A stretch of 64,000 nucleotides of DNA from an uncultured Acidobacteriota bacterium (lineage in GTDB: Bacteria; Acidobacteriota; Vicinamibacteria; Fen-336): NCBI GenBank assembly GCA_902826455.1, contig CADEEV010000015.1, positions 32,594 to 96,593 of the forward strand. Direction: 5' to 3'. Of this stretch, positions 58,110 through 64,000 are shown in pieces. The notes under the pieces were generated by a model. That model did not search any database. It had not been told where the DNA came from and saw only the letters and a program-made list of their open reading frames with translations. Position numbers and translations under genes: made by a program. The first letter of the stretch is position 1; the number at the start of each line of letters is the position of its first letter.

Positions 58110-59474
58110 ATGAAGCCGCGCGTCCTGATCCTCGACGACGATCCTGGAACCCTGGCGTCCCTCTCCCGCGCGTTCGCCCTCGAGGGCTACGAAGCCCTGA
58201 CGGCCGGCTCGGCGGCACGCGCCTTCGAGCGCCTCGCCGAGGAGCCGGTGGACGCGATCCTCTCCGACGTGGTCATGCCCGGCATGGACGGCCTCGAGTT
58301 CCTGGCGCGCGTGAAGGAGCGGGTGCCCGAGGTTCCGGTGATCCTGATGAGCGGCCAGGCCACGGTCGAGACCGCGGTCAAGGCGACGCGCCTGGGGGCC
58401 CTCGACTTCGTCGAGAAGCCCGTCGGCCTCGACCGGCTGCTGCTCACGCTGCGCAACGTGCTGCGGCTGGATCGCCTCGAGCGCGAGAACCGCAGCCTGT
58501 CGCGCCACGTCCAGGACGAGATCACGCTGGTCGGAGGCAGCGCCGCCATGGGCACGCTCCGCGCCCTGATCGAGCGCGCGGCCCACTCGGATGCGCCGAT
58601 CCTGATCCTCGGCGAGAACGGCACGGGCAAGGAGCTCGTGGCCCGGGCCCTCCACGAGCGCTCGCCGCGCCGGGGCGAGGCCTTCGTGCCGATGAACTGC
58701 GCGGCGGTCCCGGCCGAGCTCGTGGAGAGCGAGCTGTTCGGCCACGAGAAGGGCTCCTTCTCCGGCGCCATCGCGCAGCGCCGCGGCCTGTTCGAGCAGG
58801 CCGACGGCGGCACGCTCTTCCTCGACGAGATCGGCGACATGCCGACGCCGCTGCAGGCCAAGCTGCTGCGGGTGCTGCAGGACGGGCGCTTCACGCGCGT
58901 GGGCGGCACGGGCGAGGTGCGGGCGGACGTGCGCCTGCTCTCCGCCACGAACCGCGAGATCGATCTGCTGGTGAGCGAGGGCCGCTTCCGGGAGGACCTT
59001 CTCTATCGCATCAACACGGTCACGGTGCGTGTCCCGGCGCTGCGCGAGCGCCGCGAGGACGTCTCCGAGCTCACGGCCCATTTCGCCGAGGCCGCCGCGC
59101 GCCGCAACCGCTGGAAGCCGCGACGCTTCTCGACGGAGGCCCTGGACGTGTTGCGCCAGCAGCCGTGGCGCGGCAACGTCCGCGAGCTGCGGAACATCGT
59201 CGAGCGCGCCCTGATCCTGTCGGGCTCCGATCCCGTGGCCGCGGCGGACGTGCGTGGCGCCCTGCCTGCGGCCCCGGCCAGTCGCGGCCCGGCCGTGCCG
59301 GCCGACGGCCTGCTGCGCGACCTCGTGGACGGCTTCGAGCGCGAGGTGATCCGGGAGCGGCTGAAGGCCCTCGGGGGCCACGTCACGAACGTGGCGAAGA
59401 GCCTCGGCCTCGAGCGCAGCCACCTCTACAAGAAGTGCAAGCAGCTCGGGATCGACATCCGGGAAGAAGCCTAG
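58110..59474 (+). CDS. NtrC-family sigma-54-dependent response regulator
   Basis: 454 residues. Receiver (1-120) with DDD near residue 9 and phospho-acceptor D53. AAA+ domain (about 140-375): Walker A LGENGTGKELVARALH, FGHEKGSFSGAIAQRRGLFEQADGGTLFLDEIGD. The sigma-54 contact loop reads GSFSGA where GAFTGA is standard. C-terminal Fis-type helix-turn-helix (GGHVTNVAKSLGLERSHLYKKCKQLGI). It would activate RpoN promoters; one good candidate lies at 21549. Member of the NtrY operon. Confidence 0.95.
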   Translation: MKPRVLILDDDPGTLASLSRAFALEGYEALTAGSAARAFERLAEEPVDAILSDVVMPGMDGLEFLARVKERVPEVPVILMSGQATVETAVKATRLGALDFVEKPVGLDRLLLTLRNVLRLDRLERENRSLSRHVQDEITLVGGSAAMGTLRALIERAAHSDAPILILGENGTGKELVARALHERSPRRGEAFVPMNCAAVPAELVESELFGHEKGSFSGAIAQRRGLFEQADGGTLFLDEIGDMPTPLQAKLLRVLQDGRFTRVGGTGEVRADVRLLSATNREIDLLVSEGRFREDLLYRINTVTVRVPALRERREDVSELTAHFAEAAARRNRWKPRRFSTEALDVLRQQPWRGNVRELRNIVERALILSGSDPVAAADVRGALPAAPASRGPAVPADGLLRDLVDGFEREVIRERLKALGGHVTNVAKSLGLERSHLYKKCKQLGIDIREEA

Positions 59475-60016
59475 AACAGCCGCGCGAAGCCCGGGTCCGA
59501 GAGCACGCGCTCGCGCACCTGGTCGATCCACGCGTCGCGCTGGCCCGGGGGCAGGGCCTCGTAGCGGATCTTCTTCTCGGCCAGCAGCGAGTCCACGAGC
59601 TGGTCGATCGAGCGGATGAAGAACTCGTCCGTGTCGCGGATCCCGTCGGCGGCGGCCTCGCCGGAGAGCGGCACCTTGAAGAGCAGGTCGTAGCTCTTCA
59701 TCCACCAGTCGACGAAGCGCTCGATCGGCCGCTGCCGGCCGCAGGCCAGCACCATGTAGGCGTAGTTGTCGAGGACGCTGCGGTCGCAGACGACGACCGG
59801 CGCGCCGCTCGACGAGCGGATCTCCTCGGCCACCTGCGTCGTGAGGATCCAGGTCTGCGCCTCGAGGGAGGTCTTGCGGTTGATGGGCAGCGGCGAGAGC
59901 CGCGCCACCTCCTTGACCACGTCGACGTTCGCGCCCTTGCGCTTCAGGGCGGAGGCGAGGTCGTAGCACAGCGTTGTCTTGCCGACGCCATGGGCGCCGA
60001 TGAAGGCGATCTTCAC
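59471..60016 (-). CDS. NadR-like P-loop ATPase/kinase
   Basis: 181 residues, GTG start. P-loop FIGAHGVGKTTLCYDLASAL, then VVKEVARLSPLPIN, EAQTWILTTQVAEE, and VVVCDRSVLDNYAYMVLACG (Walker B-like DRS). This resembles the C-terminal kinase part of NadR and related AAA_28 proteins. Substrate unknown. The GTG overlaps the stop of the OPT transporter gene (GTGA); its 3' end overlaps the stop of the NtrC gene by 4 bases. Confidence 0.8.
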   Translation of the reverse strand: MKIAFIGAHGVGKTTLCYDLASALKRKGANVDVVKEVARLSPLPINRKTSLEAQTWILTTQVAEEIRSSSGAPVVVCDRSVLDNYAYMVLACGRQRPIERFVDWWMKSYDLLFKVPLSGEAAADGIRDTDEFFIRSIDQLVDSLLAEKKIRYEALPPGQRDAWIDQVRERVLSDPGFARLF

Positions 60017-62151
60017 GCCTTCTCGGCCTTCAGGGCCGTCCGGTAGATCAGGAACGCGATGCCGCAGAAGACCGCGAAGCCCACCCAGGACGGCAGCACG
60101 AACGCGCCGTTCGCGTCCTGCCCGATGGCGAGCGTCGCGGCGAGCGTCTCGACCCACGGCTTGGGGAAGCTCAGGAACGAGGCCGCGAGACCCATGATCG
60201 AGCCGCCGGCCACGAGCCCCGAGCTGTAGAGGACGCCCGGACCCGCGTCGTCCGTCTCATGGGCCGCCGGGTTGGCTCCTTCGCCACGGCCCGTCGTCAT
60301 CTCGTAGACCTTCCGCGCGAGACCGCCGAGGAACACGGGCGTCGTGCTCTCGAGGGGCAGGTACATGCCGACGGCGAAGGCCAGCGCGGGCACGCCGATG
60401 ATCTCCATGAGGATCGACGTGAACACTCCCAGGAGCACGAGGCCCCAGGGCAGCTTCTGGGTCAGGATGCCCTTGATCACGAGGCTCATGAGCGTCGCCT
60501 GGGGGGCCGGAGCCTTCTCGGAACCGATGCCCTCCTGGACCCGGAACTTCACGTTGCCCGCGCCGTCGACGAGGTAGGTCCCGTCGGGGATCGCGTCGAG
60601 GCCGCCCGCGCGCGCCACGCGGTACTTCTGGCCGTCGGGCGCCTCGCGCGACTCGTCGCCCGCGGTGAGCACGACCGGGTACTCCGCGGCGTAGATGCGC
60701 GTGTTGTTGGCGTTGATCACCTGCAGCGTCCAGCCGATCACGATCACGCTGGTCATGACGCCGACGATGATCGCCACCTGCTGCTTCCAGGGCGTGCCAC
60801 CGACCAGGAAGCTCGTCTTCAGGTCCTGGCTGGTCGTGCCCGCGTTCGACGAGGCGATGCAGACGACGGTGCCGATCGACAGGGCGGCCGCCGTGTAGGC
60901 GTGGCCGGTCCAGCCGAGCAGGATGAACACGAGGCACGTGGCCATGAGCGTCGCGATCGCCATGCCGCTCACGGGATTCGACGAAGAGCCGAGCTCTCCC
61001 GTGATGCGCGAGGAGACGACGGAGAAGAAGAACCCGAAGAGCACGATCGCGCTGGCGGAGATGAGCGCGACGCCGAAGCCCGGCACGGCCCGCAGCTGCG
61101 GCATGAACGCCATGAAGAGCGCCAGGCCGATGGATCCGCCGAGCACCAGGGAGATGGGCAGGTCGCGCTCCGTGCGCGGCCGGCTGTCGCCGCCGCCGGA
61201 GCCGGAGAGCTTGAGATCCTTGAAGGACGCCCGGAACGAGCTGATGATCGTGGGCATCGCCTTGACCAGGTTGATGATGCCGCCGGCCGCCACGGCGCCG
61301 GCCCCGATGTAGCGGATGTACTTGCTCCAGATGTCGTCGGGGGACATCTCCGCGATCGGGATCGTCGAGGGGAACAGCGGCAGCACGCGCCCGTCGCCGA
61401 ACAGCGCGATCGCCGGGATCAGCACCAGCCACGACAGGAGGCCGCCGCCCACCATGATCGCGGAGGAGCGGTAGCCGATGATGTAGCCGACGCCCATCAG
61501 CTCGGGCGAGATGTCGCAGGCCACCTTCGAGGCCTTGAGGGACGGGATGTGGATCTCGGGGATCGCGTTCCACAGCCGCGTCACGGCCGTCACGAGCTTG
61601 AAGACGAGGCCGACGAACAGTCCCTTGAAGACGAAGGCGGCCTGGGCCCCCTTCTCTTCTCCCGCCATCAGGACCTCGGCGCAGGCGGTGCCTTCGGGGT
61701 AGGTCAGGACGCCGTGCTCCTTGACGATGAGGTAGCGGCGCAGCGGGATCATCATCAGGACGCCGAGCACGCCGCCGCACAGAGAGAGAACCAGGGTGCG
61801 CGTCCAGTCCATCGGGAAGCCGAGCAGCACGAGGGCGGGAAGGGTGAACGCGACGCCGGCGGCGATCGACTCCCCCGCCGAACCCGTCGTCTGGACGACC
61901 GTGTTCTCGAGGATCGACGCGCGCCCGCCCAGCACCTTCGAGAAGGCCCGGAACAGCGTGATCGAGATGACCGCGATCGGGACGGAGGCCGAGACGGTGA
62001 GCCCGACACGGAGCGCCAGGTAGACCGACGATGCGCCGAAGACGAGACCGAGGAGCGAGCCGACGGCCAGGGCCCGGAACGTCAGCTCCGAGGGCGACTC
62101 GCCGTCGGGAACGAAGGGCTTGAAGCCCGATGGCGTCGGTATCTGGCCCAC
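60013..62151 (-). CDS. OPT family oligopeptide/metal-complex transporter
   Basis: 712 residues. About fifteen transmembrane segments, starting SELTFRALAVGSLLGLVFGASSVYLALRVGLTVSASVPIAVISI. The VVQTTGSAGESIAAGVAFTLPALVLLG and DLKTSFLVGGTPWKQQVAIIVG regions are typical of bacterial OPT proteins, proton-linked importers. I prefer the GTG at 62151: AGAGGAGG lies 7 bases upstream, and the ATG at 62184 falls within a TAGAAT box (62188-62183) on this strand. An external insertion near residue 550 contains YRVARAGGLDAIPDGTYLVDGAG. Confidence 0.92.
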   Translation of the reverse strand: MGQIPTPSGFKPFVPDGESPSELTFRALAVGSLLGLVFGASSVYLALRVGLTVSASVPIAVISITLFRAFSKVLGGRASILENTVVQTTGSAGESIAAGVAFTLPALVLLGFPMDWTRTLVLSLCGGVLGVLMMIPLRRYLIVKEHGVLTYPEGTACAEVLMAGEEKGAQAAFVFKGLFVGLVFKLVTAVTRLWNAIPEIHIPSLKASKVACDISPELMGVGYIIGYRSSAIMVGGGLLSWLVLIPAIALFGDGRVLPLFPSTIPIAEMSPDDIWSKYIRYIGAGAVAAGGIINLVKAMPTIISSFRASFKDLKLSGSGGGDSRPRTERDLPISLVLGGSIGLALFMAFMPQLRAVPGFGVALISASAIVLFGFFFSVVSSRITGELGSSSNPVSGMAIATLMATCLVFILLGWTGHAYTAAALSIGTVVCIASSNAGTTSQDLKTSFLVGGTPWKQQVAIIVGVMTSVIVIGWTLQVINANNTRIYAAEYPVVLTAGDESREAPDGQKYRVARAGGLDAIPDGTYLVDGAGNVKFRVQEGIGSEKAPAPQATLMSLVIKGILTQKLPWGLVLLGVFTSILMEIIGVPALAFAVGMYLPLESTTPVFLGGLARKVYEMTTGRGEGANPAAHETDDAGPGVLYSSGLVAGGSIMGLAASFLSFPKPWVETLAATLAIGQDANGAFVLPSWVGFAVFCGIAFLIYRTALKAEKA

Positions 62152-62182
62152 CCGAGTGCCTCCTCTGCCGTCTGGTCGCGGC

Positions 62183-62210
62183 ATTCTAGCCCGAGTGCCG
62201 AGGCTATAAT
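62183..62210. promoter_or_regulatory. Divergent -10 boxes between the OPT and ferredoxin genes
   Basis: Minus-strand TAGAAT (62188-62183) would start transcription near 62176, which excludes an ATG at 62184 for the OPT gene. Plus-strand TATAAT (62205-62210) is a consensus -10 that ends 10 bases before the ATG at 62221. Confidence 0.6.
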
Positions 62211-62220
62211 CCCGCCGCCC

Positions 62221-62538
62221 ATGTCCGACATGTACCGGCCTTACGCGAAGCTGATCCCCATCGTGATCCTGGGCAAGCGCTTCGAGGTCCCCGAAGGGAA
62301 CCTGCTGCTCCGGCAGATGCAGTTCGCGGCGCCCGACATCGGCTTCGGCCGCTACTGCTGGAACGCCGAGTGCCGCTATTGCGAGATCAGCTACCGGGCG
62401 CGGCCGGAAGGGCCCGAAGTGAACGGCCTCGCGTGCGCCGTCACGGGCCAGCCCGGGATGTGCGTGACGAAGGCCGCCGCCGAGATCCGCTACAACATGG
62501 CCGATGCCCTCGCGGCGGCGCCCGCCGCGGAGAAGTAG
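62221..62538 (+). CDS. [2Fe-2S] ferredoxin-like protein
   Basis: 105 residues. Cysteines C46, C51, C54 (CWNAECRYC, C-x4-C-x2-C) and a distal C81 match the spacing of plant-type [2Fe-2S] ferredoxins; C72 is extra. The FEVPEGNLLLRQMQFAAPDIGFG segment matches the ferredoxin N-terminal strands and helix. Electron partner unknown, no oxidoreductase gene adjoins. Its stop abuts the convergent gene's stop. Confidence 0.8.
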   Translation: MSDMYRPYAKLIPIVILGKRFEVPEGNLLLRQMQFAAPDIGFGRYCWNAECRYCEISYRARPEGPEVNGLACAVTGQPGMCVTKAAAEIRYNMADALAAAPAAEK

Positions 62539-63357
62539 CTACCGCAGCCGCGAGCGTACCTGGCGCCAGGTCGTGGCCAGGGCGTTGCGGGTCGACTCGA
62601 GTCGCCGGGCCCCGAAGTCGGACGGCGTCGTACTCTGCAGGCTCTCCCGGGCGCGCGTGACCAGCTTGCGGCAGGTCTGCACGAGGATGTCGTCGGCGCT
62701 GCCCTTCTGCTTCAGCGCCTCGAGGTCGGAGACGAGCTCCTCGATCATCCGCTCGATCTCGAGCACGTCCTCGCGCAGCTCGGCGTCGAGCGGGTACACG
62801 ACGTCGAGGGCCTCGCCGGCGGCCTTCTCTTCCGCGCCCGCGGCCGGCCGCGGGGCCTCGGCGATCGCGACGGTGGCGATGCCGGCGTCGGCGGCGGCGA
62901 AGCGCGCCCGCTCGTCCTTGAGCTCGCGCCAGGCTCGCGAGAACAGGAACGGATAAGCGCCGTTGGCCTGCTCGAACTCCTTCTTGGCCGCCTCGTTCTT
63001 CGTGTAGTAGTACTCGCGGATCGCCGCCTTCACCCGCATCACGAGGCGCTGCTCCTTCTCCTCGATGACGGTGCGGGCCTCGGAGGCGAGCTGCTGGATC
63101 TGCTGCTCGATGAAGCGGTTGTGGTCCTGGGTACGGATGTCGTCGAAGTCGTGGTCGTGCCCGTGGACGATGCGGGCATTGGGCTCCCCGTAGTTGGCGT
63201 AGACGATCAGGTTGACCCGGCGGCGGGGCTTCTCCGTGACCCGGTCGATCAGGGGGCCGCGGTCCTCGATCTGGATGTGGTAGAGGGTTCCGGAGGACGA
63301 CGTGTAGTTCTGGTTCAGCCCGACGACCTGGCAGAGCTTCGCGTCCAGTGTACTCAG
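62539..63357 (-). CDS. Coiled-coil protein of unknown function, apparent CTG start
   Basis: 272 residues if started at CTG 63357. The frame reads back without stop to 63402, but has no ATG, GTG or TTG before an internal GTG at 63042, which would drop 105 codons. Those codons look real: STLDAKLCQVVGLNQNYTSS, YHIQIEDRGPLIDRVTEK, RRVNLIVYANYGEPNARIVHGHDHDFDDI. GGGAGG lies 5 bases before CTG. The middle (FIEQQIQQLASEARTVIEEKEQRLVMRV) is a coiled coil. No signal or membrane segment; family unknown. Adjacent to dnaK, divergent. Confidence 0.7.
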   Translation of the reverse strand: MSTLDAKLCQVVGLNQNYTSSSGTLYHIQIEDRGPLIDRVTEKPRRRVNLIVYANYGEPNARIVHGHDHDFDDIRTQDHNRFIEQQIQQLASEARTVIEEKEQRLVMRVKAAIREYYYTKNEAAKKEFEQANGAYPFLFSRAWRELKDERARFAAADAGIATVAIAEAPRPAAGAEEKAAGEALDVVYPLDAELREDVLEIERMIEELVSDLEALKQKGSADDILVQTCRKLVTRARESLQSTTPSDFGARRLESTRNALATTWRQVRSRLR

Positions 63358-63368
63358 GCCCGCCTCCC
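63355..63368 (-). promoter_or_regulatory. Ribosome binding site that selects a CTG start
   Basis: Minus-strand GGGAGG (63368-63363), 5 bases, then CTG (63357-63355). It is the only well placed Shine-Dalgarno in the open frame. Confidence 0.6.
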
Positions 63369-63399
63369 GATCGCCATCCCAGACAAGAAAACTGGGGGC

Positions 63400-63405
63400 A
63401 TTCTA
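63400..63405 (-). promoter_or_regulatory. TAGAAT -10 box for the CTG-start gene
   Basis: Minus-strand TAGAAT 42 bases upstream of the CTG, consistent with transcription starting near 63393 and a leader of about 35 bases. -35 not clear. Confidence 0.4.
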
Positions 63406-63480
63406 GCAGCCCTGCCCCCCTCAGTTGCAAGAAGGGCAAGGGGTTGCCTCGGGCGGGCGGCCTCGCTCCATACTGCGCGC

Positions 63481-63507
63481 CTGTCACTCATATTTATTGC
63501 TTGACAG
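63481..63507. promoter_or_regulatory. Inverted repeat overlapping the dnaK -35 box
   Basis: CTGTCA (63481-63486) and TGACAG (63502-63507) are perfect inverted arms with a 15-base AT-rich spacer. The right arm lies in the -35 box. It is not CIRCE-like. Possible operator. Confidence 0.5.
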
Positions 63508-63529
63508 ACACGCATCTACTGCCTATCTT
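63501..63529 (+). promoter_or_regulatory. Sigma-70 promoter of dnaK
   Basis: TTGACA (63501-63506, consensus) and TATCTT (63524-63529) with a 17-base spacer. Transcription start near 63536, giving a leader of about 47 bases with a GGAGGAAG ribosome site. No heat-shock sigma-32 pattern is seen. Confidence 0.85.
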
Positions 63530-63582
63530 CACCATTGACCCCGGTTTCCATGGAAGGAAGCCCGGGACGGAGGAAGAGAAGC

Positions 63583-64000
63583 ATGGCGAAAGTCGTTGGA
63601 ATCGATCTGGGCACCACGAACTCGGTCGTCGCGGTCATGGAAGGCGAGAACCCCACCGTCATTGCCAATCCTGAAGGCGGACGCACCACCCCCTCGGTCG
63701 TCGCCTTCACGAAGGACGGGGAGAGACTGGTCGGCCAGGTCGCCAAGCGCCAGGCGGTGACCAATCCCGAGAACACCGTCTTCTCCATCAAGCGGTTCAT
63801 GGGACGTCGCTACGACGAGGTCTCCGACGAGAGCAAGATGGTTCCGTACAAGGTCGTGAAGGCGTCCAACGGCGACGCGCGCGTCGAGGCCCGGGGCAAG
63901 GTCAGCTCGCCACCCGAGATCTCCGCGATGATCCTGCAGAAGCTCAAGGACGCGGCGGAGCAGTACCTGGGCGAGAAGGTGGACAAGGCCGTGATCACGG
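63583..64000 (+). CDS. dnaK: Molecular chaperone DnaK (3'-truncated)
   Basis: First 139 codons of Hsp70; the gene runs off the right edge. It has the phosphate-1 motif [53 protein letters not shown] and the FSIKRFMGR segment. The ATP-dependent chaperone acts in the cytoplasm with DnaJ and GrpE. The ATG at 63583 has GGAGGAAG upstream. No hrcA or grpE precedes it; the upstream gene is divergent and unrelated. Confidence 0.98.
   Translation, partial: MAKVVGIDLGTTNSVVAVMEGENPTVIANPEGGRTTPSVVAFTKDGERLVGQVAKRQAVTNPENTVFSIKRFMGRRYDEVSDESKMVPYKVVKASNGDARVEARGKVSSPPEISAMILQKLKDAAEQYLGEKVDKAVIT

Noticed and set aside
62152..62184. Earlier ATG for the OPT transporter
   Set aside because: The ATG is inside a TAGAAT -10 box on the same strand and lacks a ribosome site; GTG 62151 has AGGAGG.
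60259..62220. Plus-strand extension of the ferredoxin-like gene
   Set aside because: The extension is antisense to the OPT transporter and Asp/Arg/His-rich; the real start is the ATG at 62221 behind TATAAT.
62441..63487. Alternative minus-strand frame over the unknown gene next to dnaK
   Set aside because: Pro/Arg/Gly-rich shadow; the neighbouring frame has a coherent coiled-coil protein.

Overview
The window is a very GC-rich, gene-dense stretch of chromosome from a Gram-negative-type (diderm) bacterium. It carries a TonB-dependent receptor, a secretin, lipoproteins, Mpl/NagZ murein recycling genes, NtrY/NtrX-type sigma-54 signalling and PEGA-domain Ser/Thr kinases. That mix, with DUF4388, cyclic-nucleotide/FHA and PilMNO/GspDEFG hybrid genes, fits Acidobacteriota or a Myxococcota-like lineage; I cannot fix the phylum from this window. 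No rRNA, tRNA, IS element, prophage or CRISPR array was seen. Almost every intergenic gap is under 200 bp, and many same-strand genes overlap by 1 or 4 bases (ATGA, GTGA, TGATG), which points to translational coupling.

Layout. 1-2436 (+): a 5'-truncated M23 peptidase, a Ca2+/H+ antiporter and an STN-like secreted protein. 2440-13053 (-): one long operon for a type II secretion/type IV pilus hybrid machine (GspF, GspE, PilM, PilN, PilO, two GspG-like pseudopilins, PilP/GspC-like protein, secretin, cohesin domain, Ig-like lipoprotein, lytic transglycosylase, terminal pseudopilin). The secretin and its cohesin domain are separated by one in-frame amber codon. 13107-16550 (-): histidine kinase, PhoB-like regulator and RsbU-type phosphatase. 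16619-23889: membrane protein, smpB, pdxA with a peptide-binding lipoprotein, a PA2779-type small protein behind a near-consensus sigma-54 promoter, and a kinase-PEGA-TonB fusion. 23995-25869 (-): ECF sigma, anti-sigma and a secreted protein. 25934-28556 (-): unknown membrane protein, Hfq-like, holB, tmk. 28597-38377: cysteine-cluster protein, DUF4388 protein, sugar reductase, beta-propeller protein with a relic kinase domain, two-module AAA ATPase, cyclic-nucleotide/FHA protein, membrane protein and a helical unknown.

38498-44050 (+): SxtJ-like/carbamoyltransferase/DUF5989 cassette, Ppx/GppA phosphatase and two lipoprotein-like genes. 44047-47197 (-): an ABC exporter with a YtrA-type GntR repressor and its operator. 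47302-54328 (-): TonB receptor with a clear terminator, then a murein recycling operon (yqeY, nagZ, SDR, LD-carboxypeptidase, mpl). 54364-59474 (+): a propeller-like protein and an orphan solute-binding protein coupled to an NtrY/NtrX pair. 59471-63357: P-loop nucleotide-binding protein with an OPT transporter, a [2Fe-2S] ferredoxin-like protein and an unknown protein that seems to start at CTG. 63583-64000: the 5' end of dnaK behind a sigma-70 promoter.

A recurring feature is a TAGAAT/TATCCT-type -10 box only 6-12 bases upstream of first genes of operons, suggesting widespread leaderless or nearly leaderless transcripts. Genes further down operons rely on overlaps or Shine-Dalgarno sequences.
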